Below are positions 5,726 to 13,477 of a stretch of 64,000 nt of DNA, one piece after another. Each line of letters begins with the position of its first letter. Position 1 is the stretch's first letter. The translations under genes were made by a program, and so were the position numbers. Source of the DNA: Sinorhizobium sp. A49 (GTDB lineage: Bacteria > Pseudomonadota > Alphaproteobacteria > Rhizobiales > Rhizobiaceae). The stretch spans positions 1 through 64,000 of the forward strand of contig NZ_MUNW01000032.1 of assembly GCF_002002725.1 (NCBI RefSeq). The letters are read 5' to 3'. The notes below the pieces were generated by a model. The model made no database searches and was not told the origin of the DNA. It worked only from the letters and a program-made list of their open reading frames with translations.

Positions 5726-6442
5726 ATGTGCGAAAATCGTCAAATGTCTGATCAAGCAACACAATTTTATCTGGACTGGATCCGCGAGGGGCTGAAACAG
5801 CCCGGCAAAACCCAGAGCGGGCTGGCCGCGCACCTGGGGATAGCCCATCCGCAGATCACACAGCTCCTAAAGGGCAAGCGAAAACTCAAGGTCGACGAGA
5901 TCCCAAAGATCGCCGAGTACCTTGAGAGCGAGCCGCCTACGATGTCGGAATTGACGCCCTACACCGGCGGACTGTCGGTTATTCCGGTGGTGGGCAAAGT
6001 CGAAGCGGGAGCGTTCCATGAGGTCGACGAGTTCGACCAGTCCGAGCCGGTGATGTTGACACTGCCTCGGGACGAGAAGTTTCCGAATGCCCGACAGATC
6101 GCTTTCGATGTCTCGGGCGATTCAATGAACGATCTGAAACCCAGACCTATCCTCTCGGGCGACCGCGCCGTGTGTGTCTCCTATGAGGACATCGCGCACC
6201 AGGTCGTGTTGCGAGAGGGCATGGTCGTCGTCGTCCAGCGCACGCGTGATGCTGGCCATTTCCGCGAATGGTCGGTGAAGCAGATTGAGATCCACGAGGA
6301 TCGAACCGAGTTTCATCCGCGGTCGACCAATCCGAAGCACAAGCCGATCGTCGTGCAACGCAATTTCACTGCAGATGATGGCGTCGAGGTTGAGGTAATC
6401 GCTTTGGTGCGTCGGGTAGTGAACGACATGCCGGGCTTCTGA
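5726..6442 (+). CDS. CI-like phage repressor (HTH + S24 peptidase domain)
   Basis: This 238-residue repressor has an N-terminal XRE-type HTH (KTQSGLAAHLGIAHPQITQL) that should bind the 17-bp operators. Residues about 95-235 are an S24/LexA-type domain with the catalytic pair Ser133 (in SGDSM) and Lys185 (in WSVKQIE), so RecA-stimulated self-cleavage and SOS induction are expected. The usual Ala-Gly cleavage dipeptide is not obvious; Glu-Ala-Gly-Ala at about 93-96 is a candidate. Neither ATG 5726 nor ATG 5744 has a good ribosome-binding site, so the start is uncertain and the maintenance transcript may be leaderless or weakly translated. Confidence 0.9.
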   Translation: MCENRQMSDQATQFYLDWIREGLKQPGKTQSGLAAHLGIAHPQITQLLKGKRKLKVDEIPKIAEYLESEPPTMSELTPYTGGLSVIPVVGKVEAGAFHEVDEFDQSEPVMLTLPRDEKFPNARQIAFDVSGDSMNDLKPRPILSGDRAVCVSYEDIAHQVVLREGMVVVVQRTRDAGHFREWSVKQIEIHEDRTEFHPRSTNPKHKPIVVQRNFTADDGVEVEVIALVRRVVNDMPGF

Positions 6443-6696
6443 TGAGCGGCGTGGCTGAATTCGTCGCTGAACTATTTCGCGCGGCGAACGAGCTTGAAAA
6501 GTTGACCGAATTTGAGAAACGGCGACTGCTGGAGCGCGCCGTGACCATCATCCGCGACATGCGCGACGAAACCGGCATAGCTGGTAGATCGCTCTATGCA
6601 GATCCGATCGACCAACGAAGCGATGAAACTGTAAAGGCCGCACTTCTCGACGCGGCCGGCATCATTCGAACCTTGAAGATAATTCTGGACGACTGA
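6442..6696 (+). CDS. Small hypothetical protein coupled to the repressor
   Basis: The ATG shares its A with the repressor stop codon (TGATG), so it is co-transcribed with the repressor and expressed in the lysogen. The 84-residue helical protein (FVAELFRAANELEKLTEFEK, then RLLERAVTIIRDMRDE) has no recognised domain. Lysogen-expressed partner genes can be lysogenic-conversion factors or antirepressor-like modulators. No function can be assigned. Confidence 0.6.
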   Translation: MSGVAEFVAELFRAANELEKLTEFEKRRLLERAVTIIRDMRDETGIAGRSLYADPIDQRSDETVKAALLDAAGIIRTLKIILDD

Positions 6697-6697
6697 G

Positions 6698-7000
6698 CTA
6701 CGCGGCGCAGTGCGCGCGGCTGCCTGTATCAAACTCTCGGCATGCCTGAATTATCTCACCAACAAGCCAGCGCTTGGGCTCAACGCACATCCTCATATCG
6801 CCGTCGTCACCGATGAAGCCCATGATCGGGACGACGCAAAAGTCGTCCTCGTCCCCTACCGGCGCGAACTTAGCCAAGCGGAATGTGTATCCCGGGAAGC
6901 GCTGGCCGAGGTAGTGCTCAAGCCTTTCCTTGGCTAGAACAGAGTGCTGCTCGACATAGGGCGGCACAATGACAAATTCAGTGACTTCCTTCTCGATCAT
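6698..7000 (-). CDS. Hypothetical prophage protein
   Basis: The preferred start is ATG 7000, preceded by GGAGGTG, giving 100 residues; an upstream in-frame ATG at 7048 lies inside the neighbouring gene. The sequence (MIEKEVTEFVIVPPYVEQH, then LEHYLGQRFPGYTFRLAK) suggests a compact alpha/beta protein with an amphipathic C-terminal helix. The 5' end overlaps the stop of the adjacent zinc-ribbon gene. Conserved family not recognised. Confidence 0.6.
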   Translation of the reverse strand: MIEKEVTEFVIVPPYVEQHSVLAKERLEHYLGQRFPGYTFRLAKFAPVGDEDDFCVVPIMGFIGDDGDMRMCVEPKRWLVGEIIQACREFDTGSRAHCAA

Positions 7001-7224
7001 CTCACACCTCCGCTCATTCCAAAGATTTGGCCGGCCGTGCCTTGGCACTGCTGGCAGTGATAGCGAACGCCATCGAGATAGGCGCTCTCCATCAGCTCAT
7101 CCGGGTCGAGCGGCGCGTCATCGACGAGAGGCACCTCCAACGCTTTGATGCTCTCCCGCAGGCAGTTCACACAACGAATATGCAGAGTGAACGACACGCT
7201 GGACTTAAGAACCGCTAGACCCAT
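6997..7224 (-). CDS. Small two-CxxC zinc-binding protein
   Basis: The 75-residue protein carries CVNC near residue 18 and CQQC near residue 57, a split zinc ribbon, with an acidic middle (VDDAPLDPDELMES). AAAGGAG precedes ATG 7224. Together with the following gene it forms a short leftward unit between the repressor and PR. It may be a lysogen- or PR-region accessory gene. Function unknown. Confidence 0.6.
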   Translation of the reverse strand: MGLAVLKSSVSFTLHIRCVNCLRESIKALEVPLVDDAPLDPDELMESAYLDGVRYHCQQCQGTAGQIFGMSGGVR

Positions 7225-7307
7225 TTCCGTTCTCCTTTTGTTCTAAAAAGCCAGAACGGAACGCACCTGTCGAGTCGCATTTTGCGATTCGGTTAAGGTT
7301 TCAACGC

Positions 7308-7360
7308 TTTACGATTTTCGTACATTCATACTTGACGGCAATGTATGATTTGCGTACATT
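7308..7360 (+). promoter_or_regulatory. Rightward early promoter PR with operators O3 and O4
   Basis: The -35 TTGACG (7332-7337) and -10 TACATT (7355-7360) are 17 bp apart. O4 is TGTATGATTTGCGTACA at 7342-7358, over the spacer and -10. O3 is TTTACGATTTTCGTACA at 7308-7324, 8 bp upstream of the -35. Operator starts are 34 bp apart and every offset equals that at PL. The predicted transcription start near 7367 rules out an upstream in-frame ATG at 7345 and fixes the first gene's start at 7399 or 7405. Confidence 0.8.
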
Positions 7361-7398
7361 CTTCTCATCAGCAAGGCGCTGACGAGAGGACGAAGCAA

Positions 7399-7629
7399 AT
7401 GGCGATGGTCACCCGATACAGCATCCAAGACGAAGTTGGCCGGTTCCTGACGATCGAAGGCAGCTTCGCCTACGACGACGCTGATGCAGCCGAGTTTCGG
7501 GACGAAGACGAGGCCTACGAAGAGTTGGCCGCCTACCCCGGCTGCACGGTCGAGACCTACCAGCGCTTCTCCGCCTTCCCTGACCTGATCACCACCCGAA
7601 CCTTTTCGATCGAAAGGAGCGCAGCATGA
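7399..7629 (+). CDS. First gene of PR operon, hypothetical
   Basis: The start ATG 7399 follows GAGAGGACG and lies about 30 nt after the predicted PR transcription start. The 76-residue acidic protein (VTRYSIQDEVGRFLTIEGSF, then FRDEDEAYEELAAYPGC) has no recognised domain. It overlaps the next gene by 4 bp (ATGA). Confidence 0.6.
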   Translation: MAMVTRYSIQDEVGRFLTIEGSFAYDDADAAEFRDEDEAYEELAAYPGCTVETYQRFSAFPDLITTRTFSIERSAA

Positions 7630-7856
7630 AAGCGCGCCGCGTGAAGTTGCATGACCTGTACCGCGAAATCGAAGCTCTTGGCGGCGTGGACACCGACGCC
7701 GAGGGGACCGCCTACAACAAGGCTATCGACGACGCTCTTTCGATCCTCAGGGCCTCGGGCTTCGGCGAAGGCTTCTATGTCGACCAGCGGGAATACGAGA
7801 ACCGTGCCCGCCTTGCCGTCCGCGAGTTCGCTCCTGTCGTTGGAGCAGCACTGTGA
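7626..7856 (+). CDS. Hypothetical prophage early protein
   Basis: The 76-residue protein starts MKARRVKLHDLYREIEALGG and continues with two helical segments. Its start overlaps the upstream stop as ATGA and its stop overlaps the next start. No recognised family. Confidence 0.6.
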   Translation: MKARRVKLHDLYREIEALGGVDTDAEGTAYNKAIDDALSILRASGFGEGFYVDQREYENRARLAVREFAPVVGAAL

Positions 7857-8521
7857 TGAGGCAGCCCCTTGCATCCGACGTCAGCATCGAACTGGCAACC
7901 CGTGCATACGCCGGCACCAGCCATACTCCTGACCGCCGCGGCGAAAGCGAAGTCGCCGACTACGTCGCCACCATCGAGAATTTCAACTCGAAACTCGCAG
8001 CCGCCGCCGATACCGACGCCCGCATGAGTGAGGCCGTCGCGCAGGCCGAGCGTTACCGCGAGGGCTATATCAAACACCTCTCGGCGCTATGGTCGTCACG
8101 CAGTCGCATGATGTCGACGATGATCACCGGACCGGCGAACTTCCCTGTTCGACGCCAGGAGAAGATCTGGAAGGCCTACGAGAACCGAGCGAAGGAATTT
8201 TATGCCTGGCAGGATCGCGCCCTCAAGTCGGCGCTGAAGGCCATCAAGGCCGTCGGCGCACCGGCTCCCGTCGCTGATCCGAATGCCAAGACCGGATCCG
8301 AAAGCAAGGTCATTGCCGGCGTGGAGATCGTCCAGAACTTCGATCTAGATCGCGTGCAGCTCGTTTTCGACGGCAAGCCCGACAGCGACACGATCGCGAA
8401 CCTCAAAGGCGCCGGGTGGAACTGGTCGCCCCGCAACAGCGCGTGGCAGCGCAAGCTCACTACCAACGCAATCTACTCGGCTGATCGTATCGTCGCGAAG
8501 CTGGCGGCGGGTATCCAATGA
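7856..8521 (+). CDS. Phage protein with C-terminal polyvalent-protein-type domain
   Basis: The start is ATG 7856, whose A is the last base of the previous stop; GTG 7853 is the alternative. The N-terminal 150 residues are helical (VADYVATIENFNSKLA, YREGYIKHLSALW). Residues about 160-215 (RVQLVFDGKPDSDTIANLKG, then WNWSPRNSAWQRKLT) match a C-terminal module often seen in phage and plasmid polyvalent or ArdC-associated proteins. The Trp-rich GAGWNWSP-x5-WQRKLT motif is diagnostic of the module; its function is not established. Confidence 0.65.
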   Translation: MRQPLASDVSIELATRAYAGTSHTPDRRGESEVADYVATIENFNSKLAAAADTDARMSEAVAQAERYREGYIKHLSALWSSRSRMMSTMITGPANFPVRRQEKIWKAYENRAKEFYAWQDRALKSALKAIKAVGAPAPVADPNAKTGSESKVIAGVEIVQNFDLDRVQLVFDGKPDSDTIANLKGAGWNWSPRNSAWQRKLTTNAIYSADRIVAKLAAGIQ

Positions 8522-8754
8522 CCCGCCCCGTCTCCTACGCCTGCGAGCCGGCAGCCCGATACTGCGAATGCGGCCACTGCACTCTCCCGCCGCCGCGCAA
8601 CATCGATCTGGACGCAATCGCCGAGTTCAACCGCGCGTCCTACGCCACCGCCTATTTCCTTCTCCTCCTGTGCGCCCTCCTCGCTTTCATGGCGATTGGG
8701 TTCGTGAACACGGAGGAAGTCCACCGCGAAATCGTCCGATCGAGGAACGTCTGA
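8518..8754 (+). CDS. Small single-pass membrane protein with Cys/His motif
   Basis: In this 78-residue protein, residues about 15-25 carry CECGHC, a possible metal or redox motif. Residues about 44-66 are one hydrophobic helix (ATAYFLLLLCALLAFMAIGF). It sits among DNA-recombination genes and overlaps both neighbours. No family is recognised. Confidence 0.6.
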   Translation: MTRPVSYACEPAARYCECGHCTLPPPRNIDLDAIAEFNRASYATAYFLLLLCALLAFMAIGFVNTEEVHREIVRSRNV

Positions 8755-9284
8755 TGACCCCCACCGATGTCGAATACAAAATGCACCGCCAGACGGAAGC
8801 AGCGAAGTCGCTCATGGCGAACCTGCGCGAGCAAGGCGTCGACGACGATGCCGAACTGGTCGCCGACACGATCGAAGGCGAAACCAACCTCGTTGAGGCG
8901 ATCGGCGCTGCCCTTGACCAGATCGACGAATGCGACGTGCAGATCATCGGCCTCGGCGCAAAGATCGAAGCATTCGAAGGCCGGAAGAAAACAATCGGAG
9001 CCAGGGCGGATCGCCTGCGGGCGCTGATCGAGCAGGCCATGCTGGCGACCGATCAGGAAAAGCTCAAGCTGCCGACAGCAACCCTGTCGCTCACGAAGCG
9101 CGCGCCCGGCCTCATCGTCGTCAACGAAGCCGACATCCCGGTCAAGTTCTGGATCGAGCAGGAACGGCCCGCGCCGAAGCTCGACAAGAAAGCCCTCACC
9201 GCCGCCTTGCGCGAGGAGAACGCCACCATTCCCGGCGCCACCCTCGACAACGGCAGTTTCAGCCTTTCCGTCAGGAGGAAGTGA
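8754..9284 (+). CDS. Siphovirus Gp157 family protein
   Basis: The 176-residue protein starts at ATG 8754, overlapping the preceding stop. The coiled N-terminus (LVEAIGAALDQIDECDVQI, then IEAFEGRKKTIGARADRLRA) and the C-terminal beta-rich part (LPTATLSLTKRAPGL, then FWIEQERPAPKLDKKALTAA) match the Gp157 family, usually next to single-strand annealing proteins in phage recombination operons. Here recT/bet follows directly. Gp157 was first linked to Streptococcus phage resistance; its molecular role is unclear. Confidence 0.8.
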   Translation: MTPTDVEYKMHRQTEAAKSLMANLREQGVDDDAELVADTIEGETNLVEAIGAALDQIDECDVQIIGLGAKIEAFEGRKKTIGARADRLRALIEQAMLATDQEKLKLPTATLSLTKRAPGLIVVNEADIPVKFWIEQERPAPKLDKKALTAALREENATIPGATLDNGSFSLSVRRK

Positions 9285-9286
9285 CC

Positions 9287-10243
9287 ATGAACGCCATCAC
9301 GAAATACGACATGACGTCCAAGCAGGTCGCTCTGGTCAAGCAGACGATTGCGAAGGACTGCAACGACGACGAGTTCAATTTGTACATGGAAGTAGCGCGG
9401 GGCAAAGGTCTCGACCCGTTCCTCGGGCAGATCATCCCCATGGTGTTCTCCAAAAAGGACGCCGCCAAGCGCAAGATGACGATCATCATCAGCCGCGACG
9501 GCCAGCGCGTCATTGCGCATCGCTGCGGCGATTATCGCCCCGCCAGCAAGCCGCCGATCTATGAATTCGACAAGGATCTGAAAGGCCCGCTCAATCCGCA
9601 GGGTATCGTTTCCGCCACCGTTTATCTTTGGAAGCAGGATCCGAAGTCGAGCGAATGGTATGAAGTCGCCGGCCAGTCGTTCTGGGAAGAGTTTGCCCCG
9701 ATCAAGGACGAGTGGGCGCAGAACGAGAACGGCCGCAACTACAAGACCGGAAACCAAACGCTCGACGATAGCGGCAACTGGGCCCGCATGCCGCGCCTGA
9801 TGATCGCCAAGTGCGCCGAGATGCAGGCATTGCGCGCCGGCTGGCCGGAACAGTTTACCGGCCTCTATGACGAAGCGGAAATGGATCGCGCCAAGGTCAT
9901 TGACCTCACGGCCTCCGAAGTCGTCGAGAAGGAACGCGAAGACAACCGGCTGCGTGCCGTCGGTGCCTCGAACTCGATCACTGTGACCTGGGGCGACAAT
10001 TGGGCGCTGGAAAATGTGCCGGTCGGCAAGTTCTTCGACGAAGCGGTTAAATTCATCACTGAGGCATCGCCGGAAACGGTGGAGAAGTGGCGAGATGCCA
10101 ACCGTGAACCACTGCAGCGCTATTGGGCCGCGCAACCAGGTGATGCGCTGGAACTGCGCAAGCGCATTGACGCCGCCATCGCTCGAAAGCCTTGCCGTCC
10201 GGCAAACGACGAGCTTCGCAATCACCCTCTCATGGCGGGCTGA
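9287..10243 (+). CDS. bet: Phage recombinase Bet/RecT-type single-strand annealing protein
   Basis: This 318-residue protein starts at ATG 9287 behind AGGAGG. The N-terminal core (FNLYMEVARGKGLDPFLGQI, then KMTIIISRDGQRVIA and PRLMIAKCAEMQALRAGWP) is the Redbeta/RecT fold signature. It anneals complementary single strands in phage recombination, usually with an exonuclease and SSB. No YqaJ-type exonuclease is visible beside it, so the partner is missing, host-supplied, or one of the small unknown genes. The C-terminal 100 residues are variable. Confidence 0.9.
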   Translation: MNAITKYDMTSKQVALVKQTIAKDCNDDEFNLYMEVARGKGLDPFLGQIIPMVFSKKDAAKRKMTIIISRDGQRVIAHRCGDYRPASKPPIYEFDKDLKGPLNPQGIVSATVYLWKQDPKSSEWYEVAGQSFWEEFAPIKDEWAQNENGRNYKTGNQTLDDSGNWARMPRLMIAKCAEMQALRAGWPEQFTGLYDEAEMDRAKVIDLTASEVVEKEREDNRLRAVGASNSITVTWGDNWALENVPVGKFFDEAVKFITEASPETVEKWRDANREPLQRYWAAQPGDALELRKRIDAAIARKPCRPANDELRNHPLMAG

Positions 10244-10246
10244 CCC

Positions 10247-10705
10247 ATGGCGACCAACAACCGCATCGTCGAAACCGAGCAGGCCCGCGAGATGCTGCTT
10301 CGCTTCGTGAAGGAGAGGAAACTCCCCTTCACGGCCAGCATCGCCGACGGCAAGCACCGGACCAGCGACCAGAACCGGTTGCAGCGCCAGTGGGTCTTGG
10401 AGATATCCGCCCAGCTTGGCGACCAGTCGCCGGAAGAGGTGCGCGGATACTGCAAGCTGCACTTCGGTGTGCCGATCCTTCGCAACGAGAACGACGTGTT
10501 CAAGGCCGAATATGACGCCGTGATCATGCCGCTCCCTTACGAGCACAAGCTCAAGCTGATGATGGTCCCGTTCGACTTCGGAGTTACCCGGATCATGACG
10601 ACGCGCCAGAAGACGGCGTTCCTCGACACGATGCACCGGCACTATTCCGAGCAGGGCCTCATTCTGACCAATCCCGAAGATTTGAAGCATCGGAGCGCAG
10701 CATGA
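10247..10705 (+). CDS. NinB-like / recombination-accessory phage protein
   Basis: In the 152-residue protein, the motif HRTSDQNRLQRQWV near residues 37-50 resembles the conserved S-x-DQNR element of NinB/Orf-family recombination mediators. The rest (EEVRGYCKLHFGVPIL, then TRIMTTRQKTAFLDTMHRHY) also follows the NinB layout of a helix plus a late Thr-rich segment. It lies 3 bp after the annealase, consistent with a mediator role that loads recombinase on SSB-coated DNA. Sequence identity to lambda NinB looks low. Confidence 0.55.
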   Translation: MATNNRIVETEQAREMLLRFVKERKLPFTASIADGKHRTSDQNRLQRQWVLEISAQLGDQSPEEVRGYCKLHFGVPILRNENDVFKAEYDAVIMPLPYEHKLKLMMVPFDFGVTRIMTTRQKTAFLDTMHRHYSEQGLILTNPEDLKHRSAA

Positions 10706-10881
10706 CCATCAGCCGTTCAATCAGCGTTTACGTCAGCGAAGACGCTGCCAAGCGCCTTGCTCGAATCTCCGCCGAGACAGGACGGCTCGTTGAAGAACTC
10801 GCCGAATGCTCGATCGAGGAAGCGGCGCTTGATTACTTCCGCCATCGCAAGGACGATCCGGCGAAAGGCGGTGCGGTATGA
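10702..10881 (+). CDS. Short ribbon-helix-helix-like protein
   Basis: A 59-residue ORF overlaps both neighbours by 4 bp. The start (TISRSISVYVSEDAAKRLAR, then ISAETGRLVEELAECSIEEA) gives a short strand followed by two helices, the layout of a CopG/MetJ-type DNA-binding protein. The phage context and the overlaps support it as a real gene. It may act as a small transcriptional regulator of the early operon; this is inference. Confidence 0.6.
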   Translation: MTISRSISVYVSEDAAKRLARISAETGRLVEELAECSIEEAALDYFRHRKDDPAKGGAV

Positions 10882-11582
10882 CCGATCGCCCCATTCTCTT
10901 CTCCACGCCGATGGTGCACGCCCTCCTCGCAGGCACCAAGAAGCAGACGAGGCGGTTGGTGAAATTCGCCGGCATCGACAACGTTATGGATTTCGTGAAG
11001 GTCGCGACCGACAAGGATGGCCAACCGGTCTACGAGATGAAGGACGCCGCCGGCAACTTCGTTTCTCGTCCCGCTGGCAAGGGGCTCGTCAACTATCACT
11101 TTTCGCCCCGCATCGGTGCTGGCGATCGGCTCTGGGTACGCGAGACATGGCAGGGTCTTTCCTTCGGCGACTACCTGCCCACGAAGAGCAGCCAATGCGA
11201 AGTGCGGTATGCCGCCACGGACCCTTGCGCTGATCTGGACGCCGAGGCGCGCGGCTATCCATGGCGGCCGTCGATCTTCATGCCGCGTTGGGCCTCGCGC
11301 CTGACGCTGATCGTGACTGACGTTCGCGTCGAGCGCCTGCAGGATATCAGCGAGGCCGACGCCATCGCCGAGGGCGTAGAAATCGCCAGCATTGATCCGG
11401 CGTGGCCTGGCTATCGCGACTACGGCAACGACAAGGTCATGAACCCGGCAGCCAAGGGCAACTATCGCACACTCTGGGACCACATCAACGGCGCCGGCGC
11501 GTGGACCGCCAACCCTTGGGTGGTCGCCTACACCTTCCGCGTCATCAGGCAGAACATCGATCAGATCAAGGAGGCGGCGTAA
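10878..11582 (+). CDS. ASCH-like domain phage protein
   Basis: The 234-residue protein begins RPILFSTPMVHALLAGTKKQ with the following TRR, and later has GDRLWVRETW, WRPSIFMPRWASRLTL and NPWVVAYTFRV. This set is typical of ASCH-like (PUA-related) proteins in enterobacterial and rhizobial prophages. The ASCH fold is thought to bind RNA or modified nucleobases. It overlaps the RHH-like gene and touches the DUF968 gene. The substrate is unknown. Confidence 0.75.
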   Translation: MTDRPILFSTPMVHALLAGTKKQTRRLVKFAGIDNVMDFVKVATDKDGQPVYEMKDAAGNFVSRPAGKGLVNYHFSPRIGAGDRLWVRETWQGLSFGDYLPTKSSQCEVRYAATDPCADLDAEARGYPWRPSIFMPRWASRLTLIVTDVRVERLQDISEADAIAEGVEIASIDPAWPGYRDYGNDKVMNPAAKGNYRTLWDHINGAGAWTANPWVVAYTFRVIRQNIDQIKEAA

Positions 11583-12001
11583 TGGCATCCCGCATCGCAA
11601 ATTTTATCCGCCCCGACCCGACGCCAAAGCGCAAGCCGACAAAGAGCAAGGACTATCTCGCCTTCATCCACGAGCTGCCGTGCTGCGTGACCGGTCGCTA
11701 CGGCGTCGAGGCTGCGCACCTGTCGTTCGCGTCGCCACGGCACGGCCATTATGGCCGCGGCAAGGGCAGCAAGGTGTCCGACCGCTGGGCGCTGCCGCTG
11801 CATCAGGCCGAACACCGCCGCCAGCACGGCATGAACGAGGAGCGCTTCTGGTCCCAGATCGGGATCGACCCGCATCTTCTGGCGCTGGTCATCCACGGCA
11901 TTTGGTCCGATCTCGGCGACGACGCCGTTGCGTTCGCGACCGCCATTATCAATCAGACGCTGGCTGATGCCGGCGCGCTTCGATCGAGGGACGAGGCATG
12001 A
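11582..12001 (+). CDS. DUF968-type HNH-like nuclease
   Basis: The 139-residue protein has a catalytic-type pattern, LPCCVTGRYGVEAAHLSF followed by WALPLHQAEHRRQHGMNEE and FW. These are the Cys, AAH and H-x3-H elements of DUF968/Ref-like phage nucleases, which cut DNA or Holliday-type structures in recombination. It starts at ATG 11582, shares a base with the upstream stop, and overlaps the following gene. Direct activity is inferred from the family. Confidence 0.75.
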   Translation: MASRIANFIRPDPTPKRKPTKSKDYLAFIHELPCCVTGRYGVEAAHLSFASPRHGHYGRGKGSKVSDRWALPLHQAEHRRQHGMNEERFWSQIGIDPHLLALVIHGIWSDLGDDAVAFATAIINQTLADAGALRSRDEA

Positions 12002-12453
12002 GCCTACCCTATTCCAACAGCACATCCGGGCGCTCTGCCATGGACGATATCCGGAAGACTATCCAGGCGTTCGGCTGCTCGAAGTTCGCGCCGATGGAGG
12101 ATTTCGTCGCCGGTAAGGTCATCATCCAGTTCGAGTATCGCGGCCGCATGGTGCAGGTCGAGGCGAGCGCCAAGGGGTACGCAACCGCCTGGCTACGACA
12201 GAACCCCTATTCGACCCGGATGCGATTGAGCTCGAAGGAACACGAGAAACGAGCGCTCGAGAAAGGTCAGATCGCCGTCTGGTCGATCCTCCGTGATTGG
12301 ATCAAAGGTCAGCTCACCGCGATCGACACCGGCATCCTTTCGTTCGACGAGGCTTTTCTCGGCCAGATCCTGCTTCCGACCGGCGAAACTGTTCACCAGC
12401 GTGCGACCACACAAGGCCTGTTGCCCGCTCCACGTCAGGAAGACAAGCCATGA
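11998..12453 (+). CDS. Hypothetical prophage protein
   Basis: In the 151-residue protein the central part (KVIIQFEYRGRMVQVEASAK, then GYATAWLRQ) forms a beta-hairpin plus helix, and a later segment (KGQIAVWSILRDWIKGQ) is helical. It overlaps both neighbours by 4 bp. The pattern recurs in rhizobial prophages by memory, but no functional family is recognised. Confidence 0.6.
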   Translation: MSLPYSNSTSGRSAMDDIRKTIQAFGCSKFAPMEDFVAGKVIIQFEYRGRMVQVEASAKGYATAWLRQNPYSTRMRLSSKEHEKRALEKGQIAVWSILRDWIKGQLTAIDTGILSFDEAFLGQILLPTGETVHQRATTQGLLPAPRQEDKP

Positions 12454-13178
12454 CCGAGATCACCAAGGAAGCAATCGAGGCCGGATACGCGGCCTACATG
12501 AAGCTTGCAAGCCAGTTCCCGGCGCCAGGCACGTCGCTCGACGACTTCGGCAGAGACTGCTTTGTCTCCGGTCTCTCCGCCGCCCTTCCGTTCCTCGCCC
12601 CCATTGCAGGAGAGGGGAAGGTCAAGGCGCTGGACTGGTCGAACTTCGAAGGGCCGACGATCAACAAGGATTGGAAGCCCGACGATCAAGATTTGATCTA
12701 CACGGCGTTGAACTTCGTTTCCGGTGATTACGGAGACAAGGACGACAACGCAGGCGAACAGCTTGTTGAGCTGCTGCTGACAGCGTGGCGCGCTTCCCTC
12801 ACCTCCTCCTCCTCCCCCTGCAAGGACGGCGGCCAGGAGGTGGAGGCGGTGGCATGGCTGCGGAACGGAGAAATGATACCGATCCAAGGTTGCCCCCACG
12901 GCGCGATGTGGATCACCGACAAAGACGATCCTCTTGGATTTCCAGTCTACGCCTCGCCCTGCCGCGCCGCCCCGGTGGCAGACATTAAGCCGGTAAGCGT
13001 GCCGGAGGATGTAAAGTCGGCAATCGGTATTTCCCGATCCGTCGCCGAAGACATGGTGAAGAGCGGCATACAGTGGCGGCTTGATCCTAGATACATTCTG
13101 AGACTGGGTGCGATGCCGTTGAAGCCCTCGCCGCCGCTCCCCAGCCCAACCCGAGCACAGTTGATGCGGAAGCGGTGA
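12450..13178 (+). CDS. Hypothetical prophage protein, possibly C-terminally frameshifted
   Basis: The 242-residue protein starts MTEITKEAIEAGYAAYMKLA, a phage motif often placed before a DUF551-like or Trp-rich middle. Here the middle reads VAWLRNGEMIPIQGCPHGAM. The last 25 residues (MPLKPSPPLPSPTRAQ) are low-complexity and look out of frame, whereas the next reading frame over the same bases gives a more protein-like sequence that runs into the following gene. See the finding at 13090-13178. Confidence 0.6.
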   Translation: MTEITKEAIEAGYAAYMKLASQFPAPGTSLDDFGRDCFVSGLSAALPFLAPIAGEGKVKALDWSNFEGPTINKDWKPDDQDLIYTALNFVSGDYGDKDDNAGEQLVELLLTAWRASLTSSSSPCKDGGQEVEAVAWLRNGEMIPIQGCPHGAMWITDKDDPLGFPVYASPCRAAPVADIKPVSVPEDVKSAIGISRSVAEDMVKSGIQWRLDPRYILRLGAMPLKPSPPLPSPTRAQLMRKR

Positions 13179-13477
13179 TTGAGCGGCTGACTAATGCGCT
13201 GCGCAGTGCTGACGAGTGGATGTCCTGCGTTGATGGGCACTTGCAAAGCGGCGAGCCGTTCAGACGGGACCGTGAGGCTATCCGCTCCGCCCTCGCAGCC
13301 CTCGCCAAATCCCCGAACAGCGACCGGGCAGCGTCGGAGCTTGCAACAATGCGTGATATGCTCATCAAAATGCATGTTGAAGGTGTGCTTTCCGAAGGAC
13401 CAGTCGCCAAGGCCACCGGCTTTCACCGTATCGCAATCCGCAAGATGGCGGATGAACTCAACAATGGAGCTGCATGA
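13175..13477 (+). CDS. Small helical prophage protein
   Basis: The GTG 13175 start overlaps the previous stop as GTGA. The 100-residue protein is helical (IERLTNALRSADEWMSCV, then RAASELATMRDMLIKMHVEG). The same frame is open upstream for about 85 bp and encodes a typical Ala-rich linker (AVEALAAAPQPNPSTVDAEA), so the present gene may be the 3' part of a once longer ORF. Function unknown. Confidence 0.55.
   Translation: MIERLTNALRSADEWMSCVDGHLQSGEPFRRDREAIRSALAALAKSPNSDRAASELATMRDMLIKMHVEGVLSEGPVAKATGFHRIAIRKMADELNNGAA

Noticed and set aside
12795-12820. CTCCTCCTCCTCC tract resembling the anti-SD loops
   Set aside because: There is no inverted repeat around it, and it lies within a coding region as a Ser-rich stretch.
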